Assembly (NCBI RefSeq): GCF_019599465.1
Contig: NZ_RKLR01000011.1
Span: forward strand, 1-64,000
Direction: 5' to 3'
Source: Haloarcula rubra
GTDB lineage: Archaea > Halobacteriota > Halobacteria > Halobacteriales > Haloarculaceae
DNA length: 64,000 nt
Shown here: piece after piece, positions 16,864 through 25,520 of the stretch
Numbering within the stretch: the stretch's first letter is position 1
Layout of the letters: every line of letters begins with the position of its first letter
Notes under the pieces: generated by a model
Databases searched by the model: none
The model's input: only the letters and a program-made list of their open reading frames with translations
Told to the model about the DNA's origin: nothing
Position numbers and translations under genes: made by a program

Positions 16864-17256
16864 TCGACACGACGCTATCTCCGAGTCTTGATCCGCTAGT
16901 TCAACGTGTACGAACCTCTGCGGAACGGCTGTCCCACACGACAAAAGCCACCGGGGTACCACACCCGGCGGAACTGGTAATGGGGTGGGAAGTGGGGGAT
17001 GACGGACACGCTGGGAGTGATGGCTTCAGCGGTGTCCGCAGCGGACGTTATCAGTGTGTTATATATGACTATTATGGTATGCGTCTCGAACTTTGGTTGA
17101 CCATGCCGCGACAAGGGGCCGTTCAAGAACGGCTGGGTCAATTGTCGGTCGGCCACCGCTACCGACGAGTCCTGATAGCCACTCTCACTATCCAACCACG
17201 GCCACTCAACAGCGTCCCGGCGACGGTGTCGAGTCGCTCACTCGCCTCCGCTGTCG
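16864..17256. other. Intergenic region without a supported gene
   Basis: A 393-base stretch. An ATATATGA-like TATA element lies at about 17060-17068. The short frames here are rich in Arg and lack the acidic composition of the neighbours, so none is called. It may hold the promoter of the DUF6735-type gene downstream. Confidence 0.4.
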
Positions 17257-17285
17257 TTTTGTGTGCCCCCGAGTGGGTGCGGGGT
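17257..17285 (+). promoter_or_regulatory. T-run/GC-stem leader element, copy 7
   Basis: TTTTGTGTGCCCCC, then GAGTGGGTGC, then GGGG. CCCC pairs with GGGG. It ends 24 bases before the ATG at 17310. Confidence 0.65.
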
Positions 17286-17309
17286 GACACAGTCCCCCGC
17301 TGATACTGC

Positions 17310-17921
17310 ATGGGACATCGCGCACTCGTTGCCTACGAACGGCCGGACAGCACGTACAATATCCACTACACGCACTGGGGTGGGCTCAACCTCCGACTCA
17401 AACAGGAGATTACACCACAGACGCCCTTCGGTGGCGACACACCCTCGGACCAACAGCAAGCGACGTACGAACAACTCCAGACGGCGACCAGTGTCGACAC
17501 CGACGCGTTCGAGAAAGAAGATGACGCTCGGGTCTGGATCGAGCCAGAGGTTGTCGGGGTGACGTTCGATGACGTGTTAGAGACGCACTTGAACTACTGT
17601 TCGCACGAAGCGTTGTACGTCGTCGACGCCGACCTGCGAGTTACGGCGTATCGCACGCACTGGTTCGGGTTGCAGTACGATTGTGAGTCGATTACCGATG
17701 GTGCGAGGACCGGCAACGGTGCGGTGAGGACCGTCCGGTGGCACAACGGTGAGCCAGTCGGTGATGGGTATGTGCAGGGGGAGTTTCAAGCGCTCAGGGA
17801 TGTCGTCGGCGATATGGTTGACCGTGGAGTGTTTACGCGGCAGTCAGCGGTCGGGTACATGGAACAACAACTTCGAGAGTGGACTGGGTCGAATCAGGAG
17901 TTGCACGTTCGGACGGCTTGA
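17310..17921 (+). CDS. DUF6735-type haloarchaeal protein
   Basis: A 203-residue protein opening with MGHRALVAYERPDSTYNIHY and THWGG, the signature start of the DUF6735 family as I recall it. The family is confined to haloarchaea and their plasmids and has no assigned function. A beta-rich N-terminal half is followed by EALYVVDADLRVTAYRTHWFG and a C-terminal helical segment (REWTGSNQELHVRTA). The start is fixed by leader element copy 7. Confidence 0.75.
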   Translation: MGHRALVAYERPDSTYNIHYTHWGGLNLRLKQEITPQTPFGGDTPSDQQQATYEQLQTATSVDTDAFEKEDDARVWIEPEVVGVTFDDVLETHLNYCSHEALYVVDADLRVTAYRTHWFGLQYDCESITDGARTGNGAVRTVRWHNGEPVGDGYVQGEFQALRDVVGDMVDRGVFTRQSAVGYMEQQLREWTGSNQELHVRTA

Positions 17922-18095
17922 TTCGGTGTGGTTTGACGGCGTGGACAATTCAGTTGACGAGCACAACTTCTGGTCTGCTGGCTTTCCCTTACGATGGGGA
18001 TGTCTGAGGTTTGAGTGACATTATAGTGGGAAGCCGCTTTTTCCCTCAGTGCAGCCGGAGCACAGCGGTCGAAATGTCGGTATTGGTGGAATCAG

Positions 18096-18138
18096 GCTAA
18101 CCAACATACAGATGAACTTTCCCCGTCTGTTGGTTAGC
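18096..18138. repeat. TAACCAACA inverted repeat, copy 2
   Basis: GCTAACCAACA (18096-18106) and TGTTGGTTAGC (18128-18138): perfect 11-base arms, 21-base spacer. The right arm overlaps the stop codon of a possible minus-strand gene remnant. It lies just left of the accessory island. Confidence 0.85.
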
Positions 18139-18421
18139 ACTCGCTGTGGATAGACACTGGCGACGGCGTCGGCCCCAGGGTCACCTCGGTGGGCGGTATG
18201 CTATCGCTCGTCGCCAGCGCGATGGAGAAACTCTCGCCTCTCCGGACGGTGTGGTGGAAAATCTGGTCCCGTCGGCATAGAGTCGCGGTGATCCTGTTTG
18301 GACTTGGCAACGCCGACGTTGGCAGCATGCGATGGGATTGCCGACGTCGATTGAATGGGGGTGGAAGCACAGCCGGCGGTGGTGGAGGTGTTCGGCACGG
18401 TCGTCGGGTCCGTCTGACCAA
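18134..18421 (-). pseudogene. Possible degenerate paralogue of the gene at 42097-42348
   Basis: The last codons on the minus strand read VTLGPTPSPVSIHSEC, resembling the end of the 42097 protein (MTLRPTPSQAGYQHVTATV). Both stops lie beside a copy of the TAACCAACA inverted repeat. The rest of the frame is Arg- and Pro-rich and does not align, so if this is a relic it is badly decayed. Otherwise the 18.14-18.44 kb stretch is plain intergenic DNA. Confidence 0.3.
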
Positions 18422-18439
18422 CGTTGGGAAGCCCTCTTT

Positions 18440-19375
18440 TTAGATGCCCAGTTGCTCCAGTATCTCTTGCTCGACAAACTCAACCAGGACCGGGAATTCC
18501 TTTAGGACATCTTTGAGGCGATCCAAGAAATCGTCTGTAGAGGGATTCCAAATCACGTCATCCATTATCGTCTCCGCCTGATACCTCGTGTCAAACTGAA
18601 ACTCTGTGGATAACGAATCTAATTCACCCACAGCATACGCAACTGCATTTTTCGAATCGTATAGGTGGCCCTGAATGATTTCTAGACCTAATCGCTGGAA
18701 CCAGTGAGACAGTATCATCAAGACTGTGTGTACCAACTGTCCTGCGTTTCCGGGGAGGTATCGCTGAACTCGATACAGGACTCGGTTCGAAAGATATCGA
18801 GTCCCACGCCATGCAAAGCGGTAGTTGAACGGAACGTAGAATAACGATAGCTCAATGAGTAATCCGAGTATAGCGAAACCAAACTTCTGGTGCTTCTGTG
18901 AGTCGATCTTTGAAGGTTTGAGTCCTTGCTTTGTGTTGGCTCTATGTAGAGGAACAGCTGTGTTCCCGATAGTTCCGAGTGAGAGGAGTATCCCCCCAAT
19001 CTTGCTGGCGTAAGACAGCATCGCAATCGGACGGCTCGCTATTCTCAGGTTTAGTGATTTATCCAACGTCTCGAAGATGCTCTTTATCGCTTGGTAGTTG
19101 TTCTCCAGTACAGCCTGCGTATCTGACAAGGCCGTCAGATTGTGAGGGAACAGGTCGGAATGCTCCAGATAGATCGGGGCGATCTCGTTTGCCAGATCCA
19201 CGAAGGTCTGCATCGTTCCCTGAATCCCCTCATCGGCAAGCGTAGAAGCGAGTCGAAGTATCCTGTTCAGAATCTCGTCACCTACCCACTCTGGAGGGGA
19301 ATTTGTCTTGGCGGACCTCGCAAACGGTGTACTAATCCCCACACCCATCGCACTCATGAAATCACGACGATACAT
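18440..19375 (-). CDS. Hypothetical membrane-associated protein with Tat-like N-terminus
   Basis: A 311-residue protein. The N-terminus MYRRDFMSAMGVGISTPFA has a twin-arginine and a short hydrophobic run, suggesting Tat export, though RRDFM is only a fair match to the consensus. The middle contains hydrophobic stretches (IAMLSYASKIGGILLSLGTIG and FAILGLLIELSLFYVPFNYRF, near residues 117-137 and 170-190) that could span or lie on the membrane. The remainder is helical. I do not recognise a family. The gene is AT-richer than the backbone and is the first gene of the accessory island. Confidence 0.6.
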   Translation of the reverse strand: MYRRDFMSAMGVGISTPFARSAKTNSPPEWVGDEILNRILRLASTLADEGIQGTMQTFVDLANEIAPIYLEHSDLFPHNLTALSDTQAVLENNYQAIKSIFETLDKSLNLRIASRPIAMLSYASKIGGILLSLGTIGNTAVPLHRANTKQGLKPSKIDSQKHQKFGFAILGLLIELSLFYVPFNYRFAWRGTRYLSNRVLYRVQRYLPGNAGQLVHTVLMILSHWFQRLGLEIIQGHLYDSKNAVAYAVGELDSLSTEFQFDTRYQAETIMDDVIWNPSTDDFLDRLKDVLKEFPVLVEFVEQEILEQLGI

Positions 19376-19871
19376 AATACAACTCCGGAACCCATGATGT
19401 TAAAATAATTATCATCCCATCAAACCTTTCATACATGAGGGCCCTAGCATTGTTGGCCGGTTGGATATGCGCGAGAAGCGTGTGTCCTAGATGTTTTGCA
19501 ATAGAACTCGGGAACGAGTGCATGAGGCTGAAGGACTACGACGACAAAAAGGACGAGTTTGAGCCTCGGACTTCCACCGAATTAGACGGTGTAAAGAGGG
19601 TTCGAACCCAACAGTTACGGACAAATCGACTCTGGTGAATCGCTGGACAGCGTCGGCTTTGCGCTAGCGCTTAGTTGAGATGTCGAAGACGAATTTCTTG
19701 CGGCGCCTGCCGAGTATATAGATTACCTCTCCTTTTCGGTGGGGCGTAGAAAGCACTAGCTTCTCACGCAGTCCTCAAAACACTCGATAGAATTGATTCA
19801 GTCAAATAGAACCAGAGTTTCTTCACCGAACACAGGGACCTCCGTACAGTCGTCGACTCCCTTTGCCTGAT
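19376..19871. other. Intergenic, no supported gene
   Basis: About 496 bases between two minus-strand genes. A 67-codon plus-strand frame at 19435 has an unusual composition and no family resemblance. GGGTTCGAACCC at 19598-19609 looks like a tRNA T-loop, but no tRNA can be folded around it. TATA-like AT-rich bases occur before the 19375 start. Confidence 0.4.
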
Positions 19872-20138
19872 TCAGTCCTCAGACTCTCCCTCCTCGTAGC
19901 CAGCTTTGTACTCATCTCGTACTGTTCTCGAAGCTCGTCTTGAGATCTTAGCGAGATTCTTGTTGAATCGACGGATAGAGAGGTAGATGTACAGCAGGAG
20001 GAGATACGGCCAGATGAACAACTCCACGACTGCGTAGAGAACGAGTTTGAGAAACCGGTACTCTATCGGGCCGATATGGACACTACCTATCTGGATGCCG
20101 CCCGATTCGTCTTGCTGGTCGCTGTCTGAATCAGTCAT
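19872..20138 (-). CDS. Small single-pass membrane protein
   Basis: An 88-residue protein: an acidic start (MTDSDSDQQDESGG), a hydrophobic region about residues 30-55 (LVLYAVVELFIWPYLLLLYIY), then a basic stretch (RRFNKNLAKISRRASRTVRD) and an acidic tail. One or two membrane passes with positive charges next to the membrane fit a small membrane anchor. No family is recognised. Confidence 0.55.
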   Translation of the reverse strand: MTDSDSDQQDESGGIQIGSVHIGPIEYRFLKLVLYAVVELFIWPYLLLLYIYLSIRRFNKNLAKISRRASRTVRDEYKAGYEEGESED

Positions 20139-20375
20139 TGTAATCTTCGGCCGACGCCGTCGCTGCTAGAACTAGCAGCGCCAGTAGGACCTATTCAGAG
20201 AGACAGCCATGAAGAATATAGAATTACTGACACAACCTCCAGAACATAGCCTAATCAGGCACCAAAACATGCCATACAGAATGATAGCCTTTGACTGACA
20301 AGTAAAATAATGCCCCATTAGGTTGTTCTTGAGTGCGACGCCGATTTGTAGCTTGGAGCTTCATTTACACTCAGG

Positions 20376-21200
20376 ATGAGCCAGAGTGAGGTACTTAGGA
20401 TTCTCAGAGATTTTGACGGCGAGGCAACGGTTAGTGAAATTCGGAGAGAAGTGCAAAAAAGATTTCCAGACCGTTCTTTAGACACGTATGTTCACAAGAG
20501 GCTCTATTCACTCAGGAACCAAGGCTTAGCTTCTGCCTCAGAGGTAAAAGGAGAAACTGTTTGGAGATTAACTGAGAGAGGTGAAGAATACAAAAATCTC
20601 AGCTCGAATATTGCGGGCATAAGTTCGGCCTCTGCAGAAAAAATAAAAAGCCGTGGTTTATCTGTGGGTAATATTGTTGCTACTGTACTTGTAGCTAATG
20701 AACTTGACTTGACTGAAATAGCTTCAAATCTACAGGCTGCAGAATATCACTCTGAGGTGGATTCTCATCTGACATACTCCCCAAAAGAGTCTATTTGTGT
20801 TTCTTTACGGGTCCCATCAACAGGTCGGGTCACAGTCACTGGGGCAAAGAACTCGGAGCAAATATGTACTGGATTGATGCAGCTCTGCTCTGAGCTTGAT
20901 AAAATCGGTATGAGTGCAGAATTTGATAGAGAGAAAATCATAATTCAAAATGTCATTGCAACTAGAGGAATAGGTCAAGAAATAGACTTAGATGCTTTGA
21001 CCGCATCACTTGGCGACGAAAGAGCAGAGTATAATCCAGACAATTTTCCCGGCATTATTTATCGGCCTAATATTCCAGGCACAGCCTTGATATTCAGAAC
21101 TGGAAAGATTGTATTTAATGGAGTCAAGAACTACGAACAGCTAGCTGAATTGAGTGATAATGTCGAATTGGAAATTTCGAAGAGAAATATTGACTACTGA
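20376..21200 (+). CDS. Winged-helix domain fused to a TATA-binding-protein (TBP) fold
   Basis: A 274-residue protein. Residues 1-75 form a winged helix (SEVLRILRDFDGEATVSEIR, YVHKRLYSLRNQGLASAS, VWRLTERGEEY). From about 95 to 270 it follows the two-repeat TBP saddle. Repeat 1 (NIVATVLVANELDLTEIASNL, then TGRVTVTGAKN) lacks the FPGL segment; repeat 2 (IIIQNVIATRGIGQEIDLDA, NFPGIIYRP, ALIFRTGKIVFNGVKN) is complete. TBP places RNA polymerase at archaeal promoters. A winged-helix fusion suggests a promoter-selective or autoregulating variant. AT-rich codon use contrasts with the backbone. A second TBP gene converges on it 10 bases away. Confidence 0.85.
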   Translation: MSQSEVLRILRDFDGEATVSEIRREVQKRFPDRSLDTYVHKRLYSLRNQGLASASEVKGETVWRLTERGEEYKNLSSNIAGISSASAEKIKSRGLSVGNIVATVLVANELDLTEIASNLQAAEYHSEVDSHLTYSPKESICVSLRVPSTGRVTVTGAKNSEQICTGLMQLCSELDKIGMSAEFDREKIIIQNVIATRGIGQEIDLDALTASLGDERAEYNPDNFPGIIYRPNIPGTALIFRTGKIVFNGVKNYEQLAELSDNVELEISKRNIDY

Positions 21201-21210
21201 CGGGAAAATT

Positions 21211-21753
21211 TCACAGGGTTTTGTATACCGAATTCTTGAAATCTGCAAAGCAACATTCTGCATCGGCGGTCTGCTTACTACCAGTTATTACAACTTTACC
21301 GGTAGCAAAGACCAAAATAACACAGTTTCCATTGTCTGGTCTATAGATTAGACCTGGGAACTGCTCAGGCTCGTATTCAGTCTTCTCGAGACCTAAGCTG
21401 ATAACAAGAGCATTTAGATTGAGATTTTGTCCAAGCTCGGCCGTACAGACGTAGTTTTGAATCGAGAACCACTTATTTTCTGGCCTTTCGATAACGTCCA
21501 TATCAGAGAACAAATTCAGAAATCGCTCTCGGAACGAATAGGACTCTTCCTCGGAGTCTGCACCGGTGATGATGAATTTCCCCGTTCTGTATACCGTTAT
21601 CAGCGGCGCGTCTTCCTCGAATCGGAGGTACATCCCCGGATACTTCTCGGGGTCGTAGCGAGCGACCGGCTCACCAATATCGTCAGCGAGGCGTTCTAAG
21701 TCAAGCTCGGCATCTAGAGCACCGGACGCGACGACATTTACAATCTCTACCAT
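21211..21753 (-). CDS. TATA-binding-protein (TBP) paralogue
   Basis: A 180-residue protein of TBP length with both repeats. Repeat 1 reads MVEIVNVVASGALDAELDLE, ARYDPEKYPGMYLRF and VYRTGKFIITGAD. Repeat 2 reads FSIQNYVCTAELGQNLNLNA, EQFPGLIYRP and LVFATGKVVITGSK. The ATG at 21753 puts the first strand at the N-terminus. Haloarchaea often carry several TBPs, some on plasmids, used with different TFBs. Its start is 144 bases from hsdR on the opposite strand, so it may control this accessory region. The sequence is more divergent than housekeeping TBPs. Confidence 0.9.
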   Translation of the reverse strand: MVEIVNVVASGALDAELDLERLADDIGEPVARYDPEKYPGMYLRFEEDAPLITVYRTGKFIITGADSEEESYSFRERFLNLFSDMDVIERPENKWFSIQNYVCTAELGQNLNLNALVISLGLEKTEYEPEQFPGLIYRPDNGNCVILVFATGKVVITGSKQTADAECCFADFKNSVYKTL

Positions 21754-21865
21754 CCTGCCCTCCGAATCACACTTAGATCTCGTTTCAAATCTCTTCAAGC
21801 CTCGTCTATACACTTGCTGGTTTCCGCTCTCTGTGAGGTATTGTTGAAAGTGACTATCGGAAGAG

Positions 21866-21874
21866 CACTTATAC
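21866..21874 (+). promoter_or_regulatory. TATA box of the hsdRMS operon
   Basis: CACTTATAC ends 22 bases before the hsdR ATG at 21897. This is the archaeal TATA position for a transcript with almost no leader. Confidence 0.5.
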
Positions 21875-21896
21875 CCCGAGTGAAATCTAGTGAGTA

Positions 21897-24119
21897 ATGG
21901 CTGACAAAGGAACCGACCCCGAAGACGAAGCCCGAGAGGTCATTGATACCCAGCTAAAAGAAGCAGGCTGGAAAGACCTCGAGGAACACGGAGGCGATAC
22001 GGGCTTCGAGCGGGAATATTCCACCTCTTCTGGTCCTGTCGACTACGCCCTTCTCGTCTCAGGGAAGCCCGTTGCCGTCGTGGAAGCGAAGGAAGCCCAG
22101 AAAGACGCTTATGCTGCCCTCACTCAAGCCAAACGATACGCACAGGACATCGGTACAGGGGAGAACTACGCCGGGCGGTACGGCGTGCCCTTCGTGTTTA
22201 CTGCGAACTCTGATGAGGTTTGGTTTCAGGACCTTCGGCAAGAGGCCCCGCTTGAACGGAAGCTACGTAACTTCCACCGACCTGAAGGATTCGAACAGTT
22301 CCTCAATACCGATTACAAGGCCGCAAAGGAGTGGCTAGAAGACACGCCGATTCGAGACTCCGACTCGGACCTCTGGGACAATCAGTTCGAAGCCATTCAG
22401 AACATCGAGGAGGCAATTCACCAGAATAAGCGCCGGATGCTCGTTCAGATGGCAACGGGAACCGGGAAAACTCGGATGGCCTGCGCTCAGACCTACCGCC
22501 TCCTGAAATCCGGCTACGTCAATAGCGTTCTCTTCCTCGTCGACCGGAACAGCCTCGGGAATCAAGCCGAGAGCGCGTTCAAAAACTACGATGTCGGCCC
22601 GGCGATGAAGCTGAGCGATATCTACATTATCGAGCAGGTCGAGGACGGCGTCTATCCCGAGAACGCGGACATCGTCATCGCCACCCTTCAGGGGATGTAC
22701 AGTCTGCTCGAAAATCACGACGAACTCGTTATCCCGCAAGACGCGTTCGACTTCATCATCTCCGACGAGTCCCACCGCTCTATCTACGGGGACTGGAGGG
22801 TCGTTTTGAACCACTTCGACGCCCTCCAGCTCGGTCTAACGGCGACCCCGGCGACCCACACACTGAGCTACTTCAACGAGAACTGGGTCTACCAGTACGG
22901 CTACTGGCAGGCCGTCGATGACGGCCACGTCGTCCCCTACGAGACGTACCGGATTCAGACGGGCATTACCATGGACGGCCTCTACTACGAGGATGAGGAG
23001 TACAATCCCGAGGACCTCGAAAACAAAATCACCGTCCCCTCTACGAACCGCCTCATAGCAGAAGAGTTCCGGAAGCAGTCAGGCGAGGACGAAAAGACGC
23101 TAGTTTTCGCTAAGAACGACCGTCACGCTACCGAGTTAGAGAAGATATTCAGGGAGGTCTACTCGGACAAGGACGACCGCTACGTCAAGAAAATCACCTA
23201 CACGACCGACGACCCCGACGGCTGGATTAAGCGATTCAGGAACCAGAAGTACCCGAAAATCGCGGTGACGGTCGATATGGTCAGTACTGGTGTCGACGTC
23301 AAACCTATCGAGAACATCATCTTTATCCGGCCGACTCGTTCCGCCGTCCTCTACAACCAGATGATTGGCCGGGGGACTCGAACCTGCGACGAGATTGGCA
23401 AGGAGAAGTTCACCATCTACGACTGTATCGGCATCGTTGACTACTTCAGCGAAACGCCGCCGTTCAACACGTATCGCCCGGATGGAACCGTCGACGAAGA
23501 GAAATCGGGGAAGAAGAAGCGAGATGACGACGATGACGACGAAATTGTCGTCGCCGACGACGTTCAGGACCACCTCGAATTCTCGGGGTATATGTTCGAG
23601 ACGGAGGACGGCCAAGAGCTACGGCCGGACGACTACGTCACCCACTTCGAGCGGTACGTGAGACAGAACCGATCCGAGATTGAAGCAATAAAAATAATAA
23701 TGGAGTCCCCGGAAGCCCTCAAGCGTAAACACCTCCGGGAACTCAATCGGAAGCTTCAGGACGAACCGGAGAAGTTCTCCGAAGAGAAACTGCAAAAGGC
23801 CTACGGGCAGGAGATGACCGACATCATCGGCTTCATCACACACGCCCTTGGTGACGACGAGTTCCCCACGACGGAAGACCGCGTTGAGAAAGCCTTCGAC
23901 GCCTGGATACAGGATAAGGACTTCACCGAGGAGGAGCGCGAGTGGCTGAATATGATTCAGCGTCACTTCGTGCAGGAGAAGGTCATCAAGAAAGAGGACT
24001 TCAACCGTATTCCGTTCTCCCGGCGCGGAGGTTGGAGGTCTGCTGCGAAAGCGTTCGGTGGCGAAGAGGAACTGAAAGACGTAATTCACGAACTCAACGA
24101 GGAAGTCATCTTAGCATGA
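21897..24119 (+). CDS. hsdR: Type I restriction enzyme, R subunit
   Basis: A 740-residue motor-nuclease subunit. The N-terminal PD-(D/E)xK nuclease shows D49 in GPVDYALLV and E63-A-K65 in VAVVEAKEAQ. The SF2 translocase has Walker A GTGKT at 188-192, DESH at 290-293, a TATPAT-type motif III and QMIGRGTRTC as motif VI. It cuts unmodified DNA after ATP-driven translocation in complex with HsdM and HsdS. Its last codons overlap the hsdM start (ATGA), so the operon is translationally coupled. hsdR is less AT-rich than hsdM and hsdS. Confidence 0.95.
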   Translation: MADKGTDPEDEAREVIDTQLKEAGWKDLEEHGGDTGFEREYSTSSGPVDYALLVSGKPVAVVEAKEAQKDAYAALTQAKRYAQDIGTGENYAGRYGVPFVFTANSDEVWFQDLRQEAPLERKLRNFHRPEGFEQFLNTDYKAAKEWLEDTPIRDSDSDLWDNQFEAIQNIEEAIHQNKRRMLVQMATGTGKTRMACAQTYRLLKSGYVNSVLFLVDRNSLGNQAESAFKNYDVGPAMKLSDIYIIEQVEDGVYPENADIVIATLQGMYSLLENHDELVIPQDAFDFIISDESHRSIYGDWRVVLNHFDALQLGLTATPATHTLSYFNENWVYQYGYWQAVDDGHVVPYETYRIQTGITMDGLYYEDEEYNPEDLENKITVPSTNRLIAEEFRKQSGEDEKTLVFAKNDRHATELEKIFREVYSDKDDRYVKKITYTTDDPDGWIKRFRNQKYPKIAVTVDMVSTGVDVKPIENIIFIRPTRSAVLYNQMIGRGTRTCDEIGKEKFTIYDCIGIVDYFSETPPFNTYRPDGTVDEEKSGKKKRDDDDDDEIVVADDVQDHLEFSGYMFETEDGQELRPDDYVTHFERYVRQNRSEIEAIKIIMESPEALKRKHLRELNRKLQDEPEKFSEEKLQKAYGQEMTDIIGFITHALGDDEFPTTEDRVEKAFDAWIQDKDFTEEEREWLNMIQRHFVQEKVIKKEDFNRIPFSRRGGWRSAAKAFGGEEELKDVIHELNEEVILA

Positions 24120-25519
24120 GTCAGAATAACGGCAAACTTGACGTAGAACAGAAAATTTGGGACATCTGCGGCATCTTACGCGACGACGGGATGCACATCG
24201 GCACCTATGTCGAACAGGTGACGGTGCTGCTGTTCCTCAAAATGATGGACGAGCGGGAGCAGTTTGGTAGCCAGTCCATCGAAATCCCCGAAGAGTGTCA
24301 ATGGAGTACTCTGAAAGACAAAGAGGGTGAGGAACTTCTCGAGCATTACAATCGGGTCGTCCTCCCCACACTCGGAGACCAAGAGGGTATTGTAGGTGAG
24401 ATTTTCGCTCGTGTCAATAGTCAGTTCCGTACTCCGGTCAACCTTCGCGAGGCGATTCGTGAAATTGACAATATAGAATGGTCGGCAGTTGATGTTGATG
24501 TAAAGGGGACTGCGTATGAAGCACTTCTCCAGAGATACGCAGAGGAAGCAAAGGGTGCAGGTCAGTATTTCACACCACGTCCTGCGATTAAGGCGATAGT
24601 CAAAGCGGTTGACCCGGACCATAAAGATAAGATTCATGACCCCGCTGCAGGGACTGGTGGGTTTCTGATTCAGGCTTTTGAGCATATTCTAGAAAAGACA
24701 AATGAGGGCTTGGACCTGAATCGGGAAGAGCGCAGAGCCTTAACCACCGAGAGGCTTTCGGGAATGGAATTGGTGCCCGAAACCCGCCGGCTTGGGTTAA
24801 TGAACCTCGCTCTTCATGACCTACAACCAGAACATTTCGATATTGGTGACTCTTTAGAACCGGGGACGCATACCAATGAGAGGTATGATATTGTACTCAC
24901 TAATCCCCCATATGGTGGTAATCAAAAAAAGACTCGTGCTAGAGATGACTTTATAGTTGACACAAAAAGTCCCGAACTCAATTTCATTCAGCACGCTATG
25001 AGCATTTTGTCTGATGGCGGTGAATGTGGGATGGTTGTCCCAGACGGAGTACTGTTCAAGGGTGGGCAGTCCGAGCGTATCCGGGAAAATCTTCTACGTG
25101 ATTTCAACTTACATACGATATTGGTTCTCCCAATCGGGGCATTCCATCCATATACCAATGTCACTACAAACGTGATATTCTTTGAAAAGGGAGAACCAAC
25201 AGACGAAGTCGGATATTATGACCTCAGAACCAACACCGAAAAAATAAAGAAAAGTAACCCATTGACCGAGAGTCATTTTGAAGATTTCATCAATAACTAC
25301 GATACGAGACATGAAAGCGAACGATTCTTTACCGTCTCCATTGAGGAGATAGAAGAAAACGGATACTCTCTCAATTACAAGCAATACAAAGAATTCGACA
25401 ATACAGAAGACGAATTACCGGAGCCAGAGGAATTGATGACTGAATTCCTATCTCTCCAAGAATCTCTCACAGAGAACATTGAAGCCATCCAAGAAGAGCT
25501 GGAGTTGGAGGAGAAGTAA
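24116..25519 (+). CDS. hsdM: Type I DNA methylase, M subunit
   Basis: A 467-residue N6-adenine methyltransferase. The N-terminal HsdM helical domain includes DICGILRDDGMHIGTYVEQV. Then come QYFTPRPAIKAIV, the SAM-binding motif DPAAGTGG (175-182) and the catalytic NPPY (263-266). The ATG at 24116 overlaps the hsdR stop. It protects host sites and forms the core of the restriction complex. The composition turns markedly AT-rich from about 24.3 kb, hinting at a recombination junction within the gene. Confidence 0.95.
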   Translation: MSQNNGKLDVEQKIWDICGILRDDGMHIGTYVEQVTVLLFLKMMDEREQFGSQSIEIPEECQWSTLKDKEGEELLEHYNRVVLPTLGDQEGIVGEIFARVNSQFRTPVNLREAIREIDNIEWSAVDVDVKGTAYEALLQRYAEEAKGAGQYFTPRPAIKAIVKAVDPDHKDKIHDPAAGTGGFLIQAFEHILEKTNEGLDLNREERRALTTERLSGMELVPETRRLGLMNLALHDLQPEHFDIGDSLEPGTHTNERYDIVLTNPPYGGNQKKTRARDDFIVDTKSPELNFIQHAMSILSDGGECGMVVPDGVLFKGGQSERIRENLLRDFNLHTILVLPIGAFHPYTNVTTNVIFFEKGEPTDEVGYYDLRTNTEKIKKSNPLTESHFEDFINNYDTRHESERFFTVSIEEIEENGYSLNYKQYKEFDNTEDELPEPEELMTEFLSLQESLTENIEAIQEELELEEK

Positions 25520-25520
25520 T

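Noticed and set aside
19598-19609. GGGTTCGAACCC resembling a tRNA T-arm, possible attachment site
   Set aside because: No acceptor, D or anticodon arm can be folded around it; a palindrome of this kind arises by chance.
19435-19638. 67-codon plus-strand frame
   Set aside because: Composition unlike haloarchaeal proteins, no clear promoter or family pattern.
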